Source: Planctomycetaceae bacterium (lineage in GTDB: Bacteria; Planctomycetota; Planctomycetia; Planctomycetales; Planctomycetaceae). Taken from it: a stretch of 64,000 nt of DNA. Where the stretch lies: NCBI GenBank assembly GCA_014762625.1, contig JABURQ010000073.1:27741-91740 (forward strand). The letters run 5' to 3'. Under the pieces are notes generated by a model that was given only the letters and a program-made list of their open reading frames with translations, searched no databases and was not told where the DNA came from. Position numbers and translations under genes: made by a program. Each line of letters opens with the position of its first letter. Within the stretch, counting starts at the first letter, position 1. Of this stretch, positions 47,692 to 63,624 are shown in pieces.

Positions 47692-50600
47692 ATGCGACAC
47701 GCCCTCACCACAATTTCCTTCTGTTTCCTCTTCACAGGCATAACGCTCCAGGCAGCCGAACCGGTCAAATTCAGCCGAGATATTCTGCCGATTCTCTCCG
47801 ACCGCTGTTTCCACTGTCACGGCCCGGACGCCGCCCATCGCGAAGCCGACCTGCGACTCGATCTCCGCGATGATGCGATCAAAACTCGGGACGGCCATCA
47901 GGCAATCACCCCCGGTAAACCGGATGCCAGCGAACTCCTCAAGCGAATCACCGCGGAGGATGAGTTCACGCTCATGCCCCCTCCCGACTCCCATCGCAAG
48001 CCACTCACCGAACAACAGATCGCCACATTCCGTCAATGGATCGCGGAAGGCGCCGAGTGGGGACGTCACTGGTCGTTCGAGAAACCGACACGACCGAAAC
48101 TCCCGGACGAAAACATTCACCCGATTGACGCCTTCGTCCAACGGAAACTGAAACAGGCAGGGCTGACGCCATCGCCGACAGCCGCCCCCGCCACGCTGAT
48201 GCGTCGTCTCTCATTCGATCTGACCGGTTTGCCGCCTTCTCCCGAAGAAGTGAAAGCGTTCACTGAAAAGCCGTCAGCGGAAGAGTACGAGAAGGTTGTC
48301 AATCAACTCCTGTCCTCACCTCACTACGGCGAACGGATGGCGATGTGGTGGCTCGACGCCTCCCGCTATTCCGATACCGACGGCTATCAACAGGACTCCA
48401 CCCGCAACAATTGGCCCTGGCGGGACTGGGTGATCGACAGTTTCAATCAGAACAAACCGTTCGACGAATTCACGGTCGAGCAATTCGCCGGCGATCTGTT
48501 GGACAATCCCACGCCGGAACAGATTCTGGCCACCTGTTTTCACCGTAACCACATGACGAACGGCGAAGGGGGACGCGATCCAGAAGAGTCTCGTATCGAT
48601 TACGTCCGCGACCGGGTGAATACGACCGGAACGGTCTTTCTGGGACTGACGCTGGAATGCGCTCAATGTCATTCGCACAAGTTCGATCCCATCTCCCAGC
48701 AGGATTATTACAGCCTCACCGCCTTCTTCAACAGCATCGACGAAACCGGCAAGGCGGGTGGTGCCGCCAATCCCTATCACGCCTACACCTCTCCCTATAG
48801 CGAACGGTCGGTGAAGGAAGCCGAACAGATCGTCGCCGAACGCCAGCCTCTGGAATCCAAAGCCCGAAAAGCTGCGGAAGCGGAATTCGAACCGTGGTTG
48901 AAACAACAACTCGAACGTGTCCAGCAGCACGGCTTCCAGCCTTGGACCGTGTTGCAGGCGACCGACTTGAATTCCGTGGAAGGGACACCGCTGCGACAAA
49001 ACGGAGACGGCATCGTCATCGCTGACGGAACGACACTCTTTCAGGACGACTACAAATTCGTCGCATCGGTTCCCGTTCGTCGTCTGACCGGATTGAAACT
49101 GGAAGTCTTCCCGCATGCCTCGCACACCGAGGAGAGATACACGCGCGGCGGGAATGGCGAATTCATCCTGACCGACGTCAAACTCCAGATTCACCAACGA
49201 GGAAGTTCGCAACTGACTGACATCGAACTCGACTCCGCCGTCGCCGATGTCGAAAAGAAAGTAAGCGGTCGAAACTACGGCCTCGTGAAGGACACCCTCG
49301 ACGACGATCCCCGTAACGGCTGGACGACCGAGGGAATCGATGAGATCGAAACGCGAACCGCTCTGTTCGCACTCGCTGAGCCTCTGGAACTCGCCGACGA
49401 TGAAGAACTGATCTTCGTCATGCTGCACCGCTCGACCACCGGCAACGCCAATATCGGACGTTTTCGCCTCTCGGTCACCGACCAGGTCGGAGAAGCGGTT
49501 CGCTCTCTCGAGCCGATGCCGCTCGATCAACTGGCCGCGGAGGCCCCCGAGACCGTGGAGGCAATCACGCCTGAGATCCGCAAACGTCTCCTGAATCAAT
49601 TCCTCACCGATCACGATGAGTATCAGGCCGTGAAAGCCGCCCTCGATCGAGCCAACCGTCAATTGGCTGAAATCAAAAAGATGACCGGCAACATCCGCGT
49701 GCAGGTTCTCAAACGGAAAGCAGAGCCACGCACGACGCACGTCCTCGTTCGCGGCGTGTGGGACAAAAAGGGAGAAGTCGTCACCCCGAACGTCCCCGAC
49801 GCCATCCTCAACCTCAACGATGAAACCGAGCCGTCCCGTCTCGATCTCGCCCGCTGGATTGTCTCATCCGAAAATCCGCTCACCGCGCGCGTCATCGTGA
49901 ATCAACTCTGGCAGCTTTGCTTCGGCACGGGTCTCGTCCGGACGCCGAGCGACTTCGGACTCCAGGGCGAACAGCCGACGCATCCCGATCTGCTCGACTG
50001 GCTGGCGGTGGAATTCATGGAATCGGGCTGGGATGTGAAACACATTCTTAAACTGATCGTCACCAGCCAGACCTATCAGCAGTCGAGCGACATCATGCCG
50101 GAATTACTCCAACACGATCCCGAAAACAGATTACTGGCTCGGGCTCCTCGTTTCCGCTTACCGAGTTGGATGATTCGCGACGCCTGGCTCAAATCAAGCG
50201 GTTTACTCAATCCTGCCCTCGGCGGTCCTCCCGTTTATCCCTATCAACCGGAGGGTGTCTGGAATGAGATGTTTATGGGCCGCTTCACTTATCAGCCGAG
50301 CCAGGGAGAAGCCCAGTATCGACGGACGGTCTATGCGTTCTGGCGACGATCGGCTGCTCCCACGTTTCTGTTCGATGCGGCACAACGCCGCGTCTGCGAA
50401 GTGCGCCCGCGTAGGACAAACACACCTTTGCACGCATTGACGCTGCTCAACGATCGCACCAGTCTCGAAGCCTCCCGACATCTCGCCGAACAGGTCATCA
50501 GCCAGGACGACGCGCCCGTACAACGTACAGCATTTTTGACGCGAAGAATCCTCTCCCGTCCCCCGACCGAACGCGAAGCCGACATCATCCAACGGAAATG

Positions 50601-50766
50601 GAAACAGACCTTCGAATATTATCGCAAAAACACTGACGAAGCGTCACGGCTGCTGGACGTCGGGCAACTGCCGCGTACTCCGACGAAGCAGGACGCCGAA
50701 TTGGCGACCTGGATGGTCACTGCCAGCATGATCTACAACCTCGACGAGGCGATCACCCATGAATAA
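47692..50766 (+). CDS. DUF1549/DUF1553 protein with planctomycete cytochrome c domain (PSD1 type)
   Basis: A 1024-residue protein starting at ATG 47692 so that a signal peptide leads ([16 protein letters not shown]). The PSCyt1 heme motif is C39-F-H-C42-H43 in [16 protein letters not shown]1549 follows ([17 protein letters not shown], and [13 protein letters not shown], a second CxxCH). The middle has a carbohydrate-binding-like insertion. DUF1553 is at the C-terminus ([36 protein letters not shown]). Exported; enzyme activity unproven. The next gene, DUF1501, starts eight bases before this stop codon, so the pair is coupled. Confidence 0.92.
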   Translation: MRHALTTISFCFLFTGITLQAAEPVKFSRDILPILSDRCFHCHGPDAAHREADLRLDLRDDAIKTRDGHQAITPGKPDASELLKRITAEDEFTLMPPPDSHRKPLTEQQIATFRQWIAEGAEWGRHWSFEKPTRPKLPDENIHPIDAFVQRKLKQAGLTPSPTAAPATLMRRLSFDLTGLPPSPEEVKAFTEKPSAEEYEKVVNQLLSSPHYGERMAMWWLDASRYSDTDGYQQDSTRNNWPWRDWVIDSFNQNKPFDEFTVEQFAGDLLDNPTPEQILATCFHRNHMTNGEGGRDPEESRIDYVRDRVNTTGTVFLGLTLECAQCHSHKFDPISQQDYYSLTAFFNSIDETGKAGGAANPYHAYTSPYSERSVKEAEQIVAERQPLESKARKAAEAEFEPWLKQQLERVQQHGFQPWTVLQATDLNSVEGTPLRQNGDGIVIADGTTLFQDDYKFVASVPVRRLTGLKLEVFPHASHTEERYTRGGNGEFILTDVKLQIHQRGSSQLTDIELDSAVADVEKKVSGRNYGLVKDTLDDDPRNGWTTEGIDEIETRTALFALAEPLELADDEELIFVMLHRSTTGNANIGRFRLSVTDQVGEAVRSLEPMPLDQLAAEAPETVEAITPEIRKRLLNQFLTDHDEYQAVKAALDRANRQLAEIKKMTGNIRVQVLKRKAEPRTTHVLVRGVWDKKGEVVTPNVPDAILNLNDETEPSRLDLARWIVSSENPLTARVIVNQLWQLCFGTGLVRTPSDFGLQGEQPTHPDLLDWLAVEFMESGWDVKHILKLIVTSQTYQQSSDIMPELLQHDPENRLLARAPRFRLPSWMIRDAWLKSSGLLNPALGGPPVYPYQPEGVWNEMFMGRFTYQPSQGEAQYRRTVYAFWRRSAAPTFLFDAAQRRVCEVRPRRTNTPLHALTLLNDRTSLEASRHLAEQVISQDDAPVQRTAFLTRRILSRPPTEREADIIQRKWKQTFEYYRKNTDEASRLLDVGQLPRTPTKQDAELATWMVTASMIYNLDEAITHE

Positions 50767-52201
50767 CGACAACTACGCCGCCGAATCCGTCTCCCGCCGT
50801 TATTTTCTCGGTCGCTGCACGGGCATCAGCTTGGGAGCGATGTCGCTGGGATTATTGGAACAGGAGCAACTGCGTGCCGATTCCGTTGGCCTGCCCGACC
50901 TTCCACACTTTGCGCCGAAAGCGAAACGTGTCATCTTCCTCACGCAGTCCGGCGGACCGTCGCAGATTGAGTTGTTCGATCACAAACCGGGCTTAAGAAA
51001 ATGGGCGGGCAAGGAGCTCCCCGAATCCGTCCGACGCGGCCAACGGCTCACCACCATGACCGCGGGGAAGGCGCAACTCATCATGCCGGCGCGCACAAAG
51101 TTTTCTCGTTGCGGAGAGAGCGGTGCGACGATCGGCGAGTGGATGCCCCATCTGCAAACGGTCGCCGACGATCTCTGTTTCATCAAGTCGATGGAGACCG
51201 ACCAGATCAATCACGCCCCCGCCATGACAAAGTTCCTCACCGGGCATCAACTTCCTGGACGACCCAGTGTCGGTAGTTGGACCAGCTACGGTCTCGGCAG
51301 CAGTAACCGCAATCTCCCCGACTATCTGGTGCTCATTTCCAAAATGAAACGCCCCAGCGATCAACCGCTCTACGACCATTACTGGGGCAGCGGCTTCCTC
51401 CCTTCCAAGTACCAGGGCGTCAAACTGCGCAATGCGAAAGAACCGGTCCTGTATCTCCGCGATCCCGACGGTATGCCGAGAGAGGTCCGACGCGGTATGC
51501 TCGATGGCATTTCCGATTTGAACGAGATTCGACTGACAAAGACCGGTGATCCGGAAATCGCCACTCGTATCAGCCAATACGAAATGGCGTGGCGGATGCA
51601 ATCGAGTATCCCCGAACTAAACGATCTCTCCGACGAACCGGAATCGACCTTTGAACTCTACGGTCCGGATTCACGACGCGCGGGAACATACGCTGCGAAC
51701 TGTGTCCAGGCGCGACGACTGATCGAGCGGGGGGTTCGCTTCGTCCAATTATTTCATCCCGACTGGGATCATCACAGTCGCTTGAGTTCCTGGTGTACGG
51801 CTCGCTGTCGAGATACCGATCAGGCAAGTGCGGCACTCGTGAAGGATCTCAAACAGCGCGGGTTATTAGAAGACACGTTGGTGATCTGGGGCGGAGAGTT
51901 CGGACGCGGCGTCGCCGGTCAGGGAAAATGGGATTCCCCCGAAGGGGGACGCGATCATCATCCCCGCTGTTTCACGATGTGGATGGCGGGAGGCGGCGTC
52001 AAACCGGGGATGACGTACGGCAAGACAGACGACTTCAGTTACAACGTCGCCGAGAATCCGGTCCACGTGAACGATCTGCACGCGACGATATTGCATCTAT
52101 TGGGAATCGATCACGAACGCTTCACACACCGCTACCAGGGGCTGGACTTCCGCCTCACCGGCGTGGAAGAATCGCGCGTGGTGAAGGAGATTATTGCATA
52201 A
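50759..52201 (+). CDS. DUF1501 protein paired with DUF1549/DUF1553
   Basis: A 480-residue protein overlapping the preceding gene by eight bases. Signal with SRRYFLGRCTGISLGAMSLG. DUF1501 motifs: VIFLTQSGGPSQIELFDHKP, NHAPAMTKFLTGHQ, RGVRFVQLFHPDWDHHS, and VIWGGEFGRGVAGQGK, then GRDHHPRCFTMWMAGGG. The tight coupling with a heme-bearing DUF1549/DUF1553 protein suggests a two-protein exported complex; the substrate is unknown but often guessed to be a polysaccharide. Confidence 0.92.
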   Translation: MNNDNYAAESVSRRYFLGRCTGISLGAMSLGLLEQEQLRADSVGLPDLPHFAPKAKRVIFLTQSGGPSQIELFDHKPGLRKWAGKELPESVRRGQRLTTMTAGKAQLIMPARTKFSRCGESGATIGEWMPHLQTVADDLCFIKSMETDQINHAPAMTKFLTGHQLPGRPSVGSWTSYGLGSSNRNLPDYLVLISKMKRPSDQPLYDHYWGSGFLPSKYQGVKLRNAKEPVLYLRDPDGMPREVRRGMLDGISDLNEIRLTKTGDPEIATRISQYEMAWRMQSSIPELNDLSDEPESTFELYGPDSRRAGTYAANCVQARRLIERGVRFVQLFHPDWDHHSRLSSWCTARCRDTDQASAALVKDLKQRGLLEDTLVIWGGEFGRGVAGQGKWDSPEGGRDHHPRCFTMWMAGGGVKPGMTYGKTDDFSYNVAENPVHVNDLHATILHLLGIDHERFTHRYQGLDFRLTGVEESRVVKEIIA

Positions 52202-52333
52202 GTTCACTTCATCCTCATCCGAGCCCACTCGCGTTCCTCGAAATAAATTTGCTGTCGAGACTGCACTCTTGTTACGCTAAAGGATGTTCGATAGACGTTT
52301 GCATTCGATGCCCTCAGACGAAAGGAAGAGAGA

Positions 52334-52663
52334 ATGTCAGACTTCAACTCTTCGCTACCGAGACACGAAAATCGCTTTGCTCTTCTGATCCATCAGGCGT
52401 CTGACTGGATCAGCTGCAACCACAAGAAAGTCGGCTGGTTGTTCGCCGCTCTGCTGACCTTCTTCGCGGCTGGCGTCTGTACGACGATCCGTGTGAATGA
52501 ATCGTTCCTGGACGTCGTTCAGCTCCGACTGCTGGTCATGGGGCTAGCTCTTCTGGCTACAACGCAGGTTCTGGTCGCTTTCCGGATCGTGAAGGCACGG
52601 GCTCATTTCTGGAGTTGGCTGTCAATGGCAATCGTGTTTTACGGCTGCGTGATTTTGACCTGA
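52334..52663 (+). CDS. Small three-helix membrane protein, unknown
   Basis: A 109-residue protein with AAAGGAAGAGAGA just before its ATG, which supports expression. Three hydrophobic segments at about residues 33-52, 60-80 and 88-108. The N-terminal 30 residues are hydrophilic with three His. No family recognised. It is followed at 100 bases by the next secreted unknown gene. Confidence 0.6.
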   Translation: MSDFNSSLPRHENRFALLIHQASDWISCNHKKVGWLFAALLTFFAAGVCTTIRVNESFLDVVQLRLLVMGLALLATTQVLVAFRIVKARAHFWSWLSMAIVFYGCVILT

Positions 52664-52763
52664 GCTCTGACTGAATCGTACATCGAAGGATCTGAATTGA
52701 TGGTAAGCTGACATTCTTTATGTGCTGTTTGAGTCATCACCTGTTGATCATGGAAGGTCTAGT

Positions 52764-53975
52764 ATGCGTGGATTTATTCTTTTACTTCTGTTGAGTATTG
52801 CCACTTCCCCCGCAAAAGCGACGGATCGTTATTTCCCCAATATTACAGTTCACTCTCCGTCCGGGACTTACCGAGTAGAGGCAACTTCTCCTGAGAACAA
52901 AGAAAATGAATACTCAGCGTTTCAGTCGGACTTTACGTATCGATTCATTGACACCATGTCCGGCGAAGTCATCTGGTCGCGAAAGCAGGCAATGGGAAAA
53001 CCGTTTTTGATTCGAGAGGATCCGCCCATTCGAATGTCTCGTCCTCTCGAAGCCTCTCCCATTGATGTCTATGTCTCGAACTCAGGATGGACTGTGATAC
53101 GAACTCATTTTGATGAGCTCATCGTCGTTTCTCGAACTGGTAAAGACATAGGAAAACATGATTTATTAGAAGATGGGTTTACCAAGCAGGAAAATCGTGA
53201 TTATGTTCATCATACTACGGCTGGCCCTTATTGGACGGGTCTCTCCATCTGGTACTTCATAAGCGTATCGGGACGCGAATATTTTGTGGTACGTCCCTGG
53301 TGGGGAAGAAGGTTATTTGTCGATTTGAAGAAAGGGCTTGTTCAAAACAAAGACCTGAAAGATTTGGTCGAAACCGCTAAGGCACGAGAGACTGAATTGA
53401 TCCTCGATGTCGTCCACGCAAAGACACACCCAGATCAAAGCAGGTTGACACAGTATCAAGCCGCTTACCTGTCTGGTGTGTTGGGTATCAAAGAGGCGAT
53501 TCCGTTTCTCCGACGGTTTGAAAAGTCAGAATACTCCGGCTCAAGTGTGTTCGGTGGGCTGTCGTTTGGTGAGGAGTATAAAAATGAAGTTGATCCACAC
53601 AGCTACTACACTTTAACCCACCGCCAAGTGGCACAACTATCGCTACGGCGATTGGGTGAAACACCGTCTGCCCTGCCCTGCCACATCTTCAAACTAGAGA
53701 ACGGAGATCAATCAAAGCCATTTTTTATTACCTCTCTCAAAAAACCACGGCATCATAATGTTGAATCTCTCAAGGTTGGAATGGACGCTAAACAGGTTCT
53801 TGAATTAGTCGGTTCCCCAGATTTTGTCAGCCGGGAAACCTGGAGTTACGACATGGACTCCGATGAGCCGTTTAGTCTCAATTTGACATTCGATGAACGA
53901 CGTGTGACGGAAATCCATAGGGTTCAACCTCTTTGGGAATCAGGTCATACCAGGGACTATTCTCTCGCTTATTGA
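52764..53975 (+). CDS. Secreted protein with BamE-like C-terminal motif, unknown
   Basis: A 403-residue protein starting at ATG 52764 with a signal peptide (MRGFILLLLLSIATSPAKA). The main part is beta-rich and unfamiliar. Near the C-terminus (residues about 333-365) it has VESLKVGMDAKQVLELVGSP, followed by W-x-Y, the pattern of BamE/SmpA-type small domains (L-x-x-GM, V-x-x-x-x-G-x-P). The region lies in codon and base use closer to A+T-rich than its neighbours. Unlike its neighbours it is not a known planctomycete family. Function unknown. Confidence 0.65.
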   Translation: MRGFILLLLLSIATSPAKATDRYFPNITVHSPSGTYRVEATSPENKENEYSAFQSDFTYRFIDTMSGEVIWSRKQAMGKPFLIREDPPIRMSRPLEASPIDVYVSNSGWTVIRTHFDELIVVSRTGKDIGKHDLLEDGFTKQENRDYVHHTTAGPYWTGLSIWYFISVSGREYFVVRPWWGRRLFVDLKKGLVQNKDLKDLVETAKARETELILDVVHAKTHPDQSRLTQYQAAYLSGVLGIKEAIPFLRRFEKSEYSGSSVFGGLSFGEEYKNEVDPHSYYTLTHRQVAQLSLRRLGETPSALPCHIFKLENGDQSKPFFITSLKKPRHHNVESLKVGMDAKQVLELVGSPDFVSRETWSYDMDSDEPFSLNLTFDERRVTEIHRVQPLWESGHTRDYSLAY

Positions 53976-54118
53976 ACTTAAGCGTGCATTCAATCGTCCT
54001 AATCGTATCCGACATATCTTTGTTTATACCACTTCTTGCATAGCCATAAATTCCCCATTCACATCAGGGCGCGTTTATCTTATTCTGGAGAGTGCCTACC
54101 TTTACTGAGAGTCCCACC

Positions 54119-56836
54119 ATGTTCCGTCTTGTCGTCGCTATCACGCTGACCCTGAATCTCTCCGCTTTTCTCTCCGCCGAGGAAAAACCATATGCCCACT
54201 ATCTCGACAAAGTCAAACCGCTTTTGACCGAGAAGTGCATCAGTTGTCACGGCCCGGTGAAGCAGGAATCGGGGCTGCGTCTCGATACGGCGAAGTTTAT
54301 CAAAGTGGGGTCCGACTTCGGCGAAGTCGTCGATCTGAATACTCCCAGCAAAAGCGGCATTCTCCAACGAGTCACCACCAAACATCTCGAGGAACGGATG
54401 CCGCCGGAAGGTGAAGGGGAACCGCTCAAGCCGGAACAGGTCCAAATCCTCACTGACTGGATCACCACAGGGATGCCGGCCCCCGACGATGAAGTCGCGC
54501 TGGAGGATCCTGCCGACCATTGGGCGTATCAGCCGATCGTGCGTCCGGAGTTATCGGGGGGAGCAGCGAATCCCGTCGATCAGTTCCTGAATCGAACGCA
54601 TGAGGAATCTGGAGTCACGCCTTACCCGCGGGCTGAGAAATCGACGTTACTGCGACGCGTGACGCTTGGCCTGATCGGTCTGAATCCGACGCCGGTAGAA
54701 CTGGAAGAGTTTCTGGCGGACGAATCTCCCGACGCATACGAGCAGCTGGTTGATCGCTTGTTGGCCGATCCGCGCCACGGCGAACGCTGGGCACGTCACT
54801 GGATGGACGTCTGGCGGTACAGCGACTGGAACGGCTACAAGAATCAGCTCCGCGGAAGTCAACGTCATATCTGGCGCTGGCGGGACTGGATCGTCGAGTC
54901 GCTCAACGACGACAAAGGGTACGACCGTATGGTGGTCGAAATGCTGGCCGGTGATGAACTGGCTCCCGGAGACAATGACGTTCTCCGCGCGACGGGGTTT
55001 CTGTCCCGCAACTATCACAACAGCAATCGCAACATCTGGCTCGATGCGACCGTCGAACATACCGCCAAGGCATTCCTCGGGATGACCGTCAATTGTGCCC
55101 GTTGTCACGATCATAAGTTCGATCCGATCCCGCAACAGGAATACTACCAACTGCGGGCTGTCTTCGAACCGCATCACGTCCGGACGGAGCGTCTGCCCGG
55201 TCAGCGAAATTTGATGAACGATGGCCTGAGCCGAGTTTATGACCAGAAACCGGACGAACCGACCTACGTCTACATCCGCGGCAACGAGAAGCAGCCCGAC
55301 AAAGAAAATCCCGTCTCGCCCGACGTCCCCGATGTGATTGATGCACCGTTTGACGTCGAGCAGATTGACCTCCCCCCAATCGCCTACTTCCCCGCTCTCG
55401 CGGAACACATCGAACAGGAAGACCTCGCGCAAGCCGAGAATGCCCTCAAGAAAGCCGAGCAGGAATACAAAAAAGCGTTTGCGCAGACGAAGACTCCTCC
55501 AGTGAGCAAAGAGGAGTCGAGTTTCCCTGAACCTCCTCCGCTCCCCGTCACACTGACGGACGCAGAGCGACGTGCCGAGCTTCAATTGAATGCCGCGAAA
55601 CATAACTTGCGTTCGCTCCAGGCGCGCTGGTCCGCGGAACGCAACAAATACAATCCCCGGAAGACAAAAGGCGATCCTCAGTGGAACGGCCTGGCGAAAA
55701 TCGCCGCCATCAACGAACGGCAACACAACTATGCTGTCGCTCAGAAAGAACTCTTCGAGAAACGAACGGCTCTCGAAAAGGCCTACACTACCGAACATAA
55801 AGACGCGAAAACTCGAACCGCTGCCATCACCAAAGCCAATAAGGAATGGCAGGCTGCCGAGAAAAAATATCACGAGACCAAATCCGCTCTGGCCAATACC
55901 GACCACAAATACACGCCGGTTGGCAAGGAATATCCCAAGATCAGTACCGGACGACGATTGGCGCTGGCCCAGTGGATCACGCATCCCGAGAATCCCCTCA
56001 CTGCACGGGTCGCCGTCAATCATATCTGGTTACGACACTTCGGCACGCCGCTGGTGGAGAATGTCTTCGACTTCGGCCTCCGCAGCCCGAAACCGGAACA
56101 CGTCGAACTGCTCGACTGGCTTGCCTCCGAATTGCGAGACTCCGACTGGAGCATGAAACACATTCACCGGCTGATTGTCACCTCCGACGCCTATCAACGT
56201 CGTTCGAGTTCCGATGACGCCGAGCTCGCCTCCAATAATCTCGCCGTCGATGCCGACAACAAGCTGTACTGGAAAGCCAACATTCAACGTCTCGAAGCGG
56301 AGATCATCCGCGATAACGTGATGTACGTGGCGGGGAAACTCGATCTGACTCAAGGTGGCCCCGATATTGATTATTCCGATGGAGAGAAAGTTCTCCGTCG
56401 CAGTTTGTATTTCCGTCATGCCTACGAGAAGCAGATGACGATGATGACCATCTTCGACGCGGCGTCTCCGAACGAATGTTATCGACGGTCGGAAAGTATC
56501 CTGCCGCAACAGGCCCTCGTCCTCTCCAATAGCGACCTGGCCTTGAACATGTCGACCGAGTTAGCGAAACAACTCAACGCGGCCCACGATGACGATCGCA
56601 ATTTCATCGATGCCCTGTTCGTCAAAACGCTCACGCGAACCCCCACCGCGGAAGAAGCCGCCGTCTGTACCGAATTTCTCGCGGTTCAGGAAAAACGCCT
56701 CAGCCAGACGGAAACCTTAACCTCGTTTGAAGCCGGAGAGGCGAAGACCACCTTACCGCAGGAACCGAAATTGCGGGCGCGTGCCAATCTGGCCCACGTG
56801 CTCATGAATCACAACGACTTTATCACAGTGCGATAA
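54119..56836 (+). CDS. DUF1549/DUF1553 protein with planctomycete cytochrome c domain (PSD1 type), second copy
   Basis: A 905-residue protein starting at ATG 54119 with a signal peptide (residues 1-20). Heme motif C40-I-S-C43-H44. DUF1549 has [20 protein letters not shown] and [13 protein letters not shown] (second CxxCH). A long charged coiled coil (about residues 435-600, rich in Ala, Lys, Glu) separates it from DUF1553 ([22 protein letters not shown]). The coiled coil replaces the beta-rich insertion of the first copy. It is followed 14 bases later by a DUF1501 gene. Confidence 0.92.
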   Translation: MFRLVVAITLTLNLSAFLSAEEKPYAHYLDKVKPLLTEKCISCHGPVKQESGLRLDTAKFIKVGSDFGEVVDLNTPSKSGILQRVTTKHLEERMPPEGEGEPLKPEQVQILTDWITTGMPAPDDEVALEDPADHWAYQPIVRPELSGGAANPVDQFLNRTHEESGVTPYPRAEKSTLLRRVTLGLIGLNPTPVELEEFLADESPDAYEQLVDRLLADPRHGERWARHWMDVWRYSDWNGYKNQLRGSQRHIWRWRDWIVESLNDDKGYDRMVVEMLAGDELAPGDNDVLRATGFLSRNYHNSNRNIWLDATVEHTAKAFLGMTVNCARCHDHKFDPIPQQEYYQLRAVFEPHHVRTERLPGQRNLMNDGLSRVYDQKPDEPTYVYIRGNEKQPDKENPVSPDVPDVIDAPFDVEQIDLPPIAYFPALAEHIEQEDLAQAENALKKAEQEYKKAFAQTKTPPVSKEESSFPEPPPLPVTLTDAERRAELQLNAAKHNLRSLQARWSAERNKYNPRKTKGDPQWNGLAKIAAINERQHNYAVAQKELFEKRTALEKAYTTEHKDAKTRTAAITKANKEWQAAEKKYHETKSALANTDHKYTPVGKEYPKISTGRRLALAQWITHPENPLTARVAVNHIWLRHFGTPLVENVFDFGLRSPKPEHVELLDWLASELRDSDWSMKHIHRLIVTSDAYQRRSSSDDAELASNNLAVDADNKLYWKANIQRLEAEIIRDNVMYVAGKLDLTQGGPDIDYSDGEKVLRRSLYFRHAYEKQMTMMTIFDAASPNECYRRSESILPQQALVLSNSDLALNMSTELAKQLNAAHDDDRNFIDALFVKTLTRTPTAEEAAVCTEFLAVQEKRLSQTETLTSFEAGEAKTTLPQEPKLRARANLAHVLMNHNDFITVR

Positions 56837-56850
56837 TTGCTGGTGTCACC

Positions 56851-58326
56851 ATGAACCACATCGATCCCCAACAACTTCACGATCTGAATCACTGGTCCCG
56901 TCGCGGCTTTATGTCGTCGCTCGGACAAGGTGTCGGCGGCATCGCGCTGGCGTCGCTGCTGAACCAGGATTCGCTCGCTCAAACCGTCGAACAGCAAGTC
57001 GCCCATTTCGCCCCCAAAGCGAAAAGCGTCATCTGGATGTTCATGATCGGCGGCGCATCGCACATGGAATCATTCGACCCCAAACCCGAATTGACCAAAC
57101 ACGCCGGCAAGAAAATCACCGAAACCCCTTACGCTGATGTGCTGACGTCACCCTATCTCGAAAACGAACGGGTCGTCGCCTTTGATCCCAATAACGGTTT
57201 CATTCGACAGGAAATCTACCCGCTCCAGGTCGGTTTTCAGAAACGCGGGGAAAGCGGTCTCGAAATCAGCGACTGGTGGCCTCATCTCTCAGAGTGTGCC
57301 GACGATCTGGCCATCGTCCGCTCGATGTGGACCGAAGACAGCAATCACGGCGCCCAATTGCAGTTTCACACCGGGCGTCACCGCGTGGATGGATTCTTCC
57401 CGACGATCGGAGCGTGGGTCAATTACGGACTCGGTTCTCTCAACGAAAATCTGCCCCAATTTGTCGTCATGGGACAACCGGTCGCCGATTGCTGCGGCGG
57501 GATGGAAGCCCACCGGGCCAATTATCTCGGCCCGCAATACGACGGCGTGCCGCTGAAAATCGATCCGAAGAATCCCCTGCCATACGCCAAACCTCGGGGA
57601 GGTGTCTTCAAGGAAGAGCAGGCGGCCCAGTATGATTTGTTGAATAGATTAAACCGCATGACGGCGGATCGTCACCCCGACGACAACGCCATCCAGGCCC
57701 GGATCAAATCGTACGAACTCGCCTTCCGCATGCAGACCGCCGTCCCCGAAGTGGTCAAGTTCGACGACGAAACCAAAGAAATGCAGGAGAGCTACGGCTT
57801 AAATCAGTCGGAAACAAAGACGTTCGGCCAGCAACTTCTCGCGGCTCGACGACTCGTCGAGCGCGGCGTCCGCTTCGTTCAAATCTATCACGGCTCGAAC
57901 GGCGGCGCCGGGCGTTGGGACTCCCACACCGGCCTGAAAAATAATCATTCCAAACTGTGCAAGCAGGTGGACCAACCAATCGGAGCCCTGATCAAGGATC
58001 TCAAACAACGAGGGCTCTTTGACGAGACGATCGTCGTCTGGGCGACCGAATTCGGACGCACTCCCGGTTCTCAAAAATCGACAGGGCGCGACCATCACCC
58101 GTACGGTTTCTCGATCTGGATGGCGGGCGGCGGCTTAAAGGGGGGCGTTGCCCACGGCGCGACCGACGAACTCGGATTCCACGCCGTCGAGAATCGTCAT
58201 TATGTGACCGACGTGCATGCCACCATTCTGACTCAAATGGGGCTCGATCCACACAAAATGGCGATCCCCGGACGCAAACGTCTCGAAAAAGAAATCGGCA
58301 CCCCGATTCACGACATCATCGCGTAA
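56851..58326 (+). CDS. DUF1501 protein paired with second DUF1549/DUF1553
   Basis: A 491-residue protein with a Tat-like signal [23 protein letters not shown]1501 motifs: [51 protein letters not shown], and [15 protein letters not shown], then [17 protein letters not shown]. It differs from the 50759 copy in the QSGGPSQ position (here IGGASHM), which may mark a different subfamily. Exported with the preceding heme protein. Confidence 0.93.
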   Translation: MNHIDPQQLHDLNHWSRRGFMSSLGQGVGGIALASLLNQDSLAQTVEQQVAHFAPKAKSVIWMFMIGGASHMESFDPKPELTKHAGKKITETPYADVLTSPYLENERVVAFDPNNGFIRQEIYPLQVGFQKRGESGLEISDWWPHLSECADDLAIVRSMWTEDSNHGAQLQFHTGRHRVDGFFPTIGAWVNYGLGSLNENLPQFVVMGQPVADCCGGMEAHRANYLGPQYDGVPLKIDPKNPLPYAKPRGGVFKEEQAAQYDLLNRLNRMTADRHPDDNAIQARIKSYELAFRMQTAVPEVVKFDDETKEMQESYGLNQSETKTFGQQLLAARRLVERGVRFVQIYHGSNGGAGRWDSHTGLKNNHSKLCKQVDQPIGALIKDLKQRGLFDETIVVWATEFGRTPGSQKSTGRDHHPYGFSIWMAGGGLKGGVAHGATDELGFHAVENRHYVTDVHATILTQMGLDPHKMAIPGRKRLEKEIGTPIHDIIA

Positions 58327-58351
58327 ATCTATTATATAGTTTCTGTGTTAT

Positions 58352-58390
58352 ATCCCTGCCGACTGCCGTCGGCGGCTCCAATCTTCGTGT
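58352..58390. repeat. REP palindrome, upstream copy
   Basis: On the minus strand it reads TTGGAGCCGCCGACGGCAGT, then CGGCAGGGAT. The core palindrome is CCGAC-GGCA-GTCGG. It matches the downstream copy at 58941-58980 in inverted orientation, and the stem bases have changed together on both sides. Confidence 0.8.
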
Positions 58391-58421
58391 CTGTCTCGTG
58401 TAATTCTCGCCTTAACCGATC

Positions 58422-58883
58422 ATGAATGATGCCTACTCCGATCCACTGGCCTACTTTCTGACGTGGACAACTTATGGATCGTGGTTGCCGGGAGACGAAC
58501 GAGGCTGGGTTGGTCGGACTGCCGCTGTCCGCGCACCGGAAATGAAAGTTCAACAGTATTCACGTTCTCTACAGAAACAAGAGAAGGTCGTGCTCAACAA
58601 TGCACAACGTGAATCTGTCCATCAATCGATCGTCGAAAGCTGCGAACGACGTGAATGGAATATCCTGGCTCTGAATGTCCGCACCAATCATGTGCATCTG
58701 GTGATCGAAGCCCATGAATCTCCCCATAAAGTCATGAGCACCCTGAAACGCTGGTCGTCGCATGCGTTGAACGATCATTCCGAAGGATCACAAAAGTGGT
58801 GGACGAAGTCCGGCAGCAGAAGAATTTTATATCGAGGACAGGATGTTGAAAACGCAATCACATACACCATAGAGGGACAATAA
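58422..58883 (+). mobile_element. REP-associated tyrosine transposase (RAYT, Y1/IS200-like)
   Basis: A 153-residue single-domain Y1 transposase. It begins AYFLTWTTYGSWLPGDERGWV, the RAYT N-terminal signature, and has the HUH motif H90-V-H92 in VRTNHVHLV. The region LKRWSSHALN follows, and the candidate tyrosine is near the C-terminus (NAITYTIEGQ). RAYTs cut and join single-stranded DNA and act on REP palindromes. Here the gene is flanked by two inverted REP copies, 30-60 bases outside each end, as expected. It is intact; there are no target-site duplications or IS-type terminal repeats that I can see. Confidence 0.9.
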
Positions 58884-58940
58884 ACAGTTCTTCACAAGAA
58901 AGGTTTCAAACCAGTAAAAGAGCTCAAACCTATTTGACTC

Positions 58941-58980
58941 GCAAACTTGGAGCCGCGGACGGAAGTCCGCCGGGGATCGC
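58941..58980. repeat. REP palindrome, downstream copy
   Basis: Reads TTGGAGCCGCGGACGGAAGT, then CCGCCGGGGAT. The core is CGGAC-GGAA-GTCCG. It is the inverted partner of the copy at 58352-58390. The stem differs from that copy by paired changes (CCGAC/GTCGG against CGGAC/GTCCG). Confidence 0.8.
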
Positions 58981-59106
58981 GGTTGAGTCCACAATCACCG
59001 AGAAAAGAAACCTACTTCATAAAACCTCACACAAAATCGTATCCCGCGTTATAATGCGATCCACGGATTCTCAAGTATGCATTTTCTCTGACGCGAGACG
59101 ATACGG

Positions 59107-63624
<4,518 letters not shown>

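Noticed and set aside
48316..49740. Open frame of 474 codons on the minus strand inside the DUF1549/DUF1553 gene
   Set aside because: Shadow of the coding strand; no motif and the plus-strand product is a known family.
58884..59106. Second transposase remnant or inverted target site between RAYT and lhr
   Set aside because: Apart from the REP palindrome I find no coding remnant and no direct repeat matching the other side of the RAYT.
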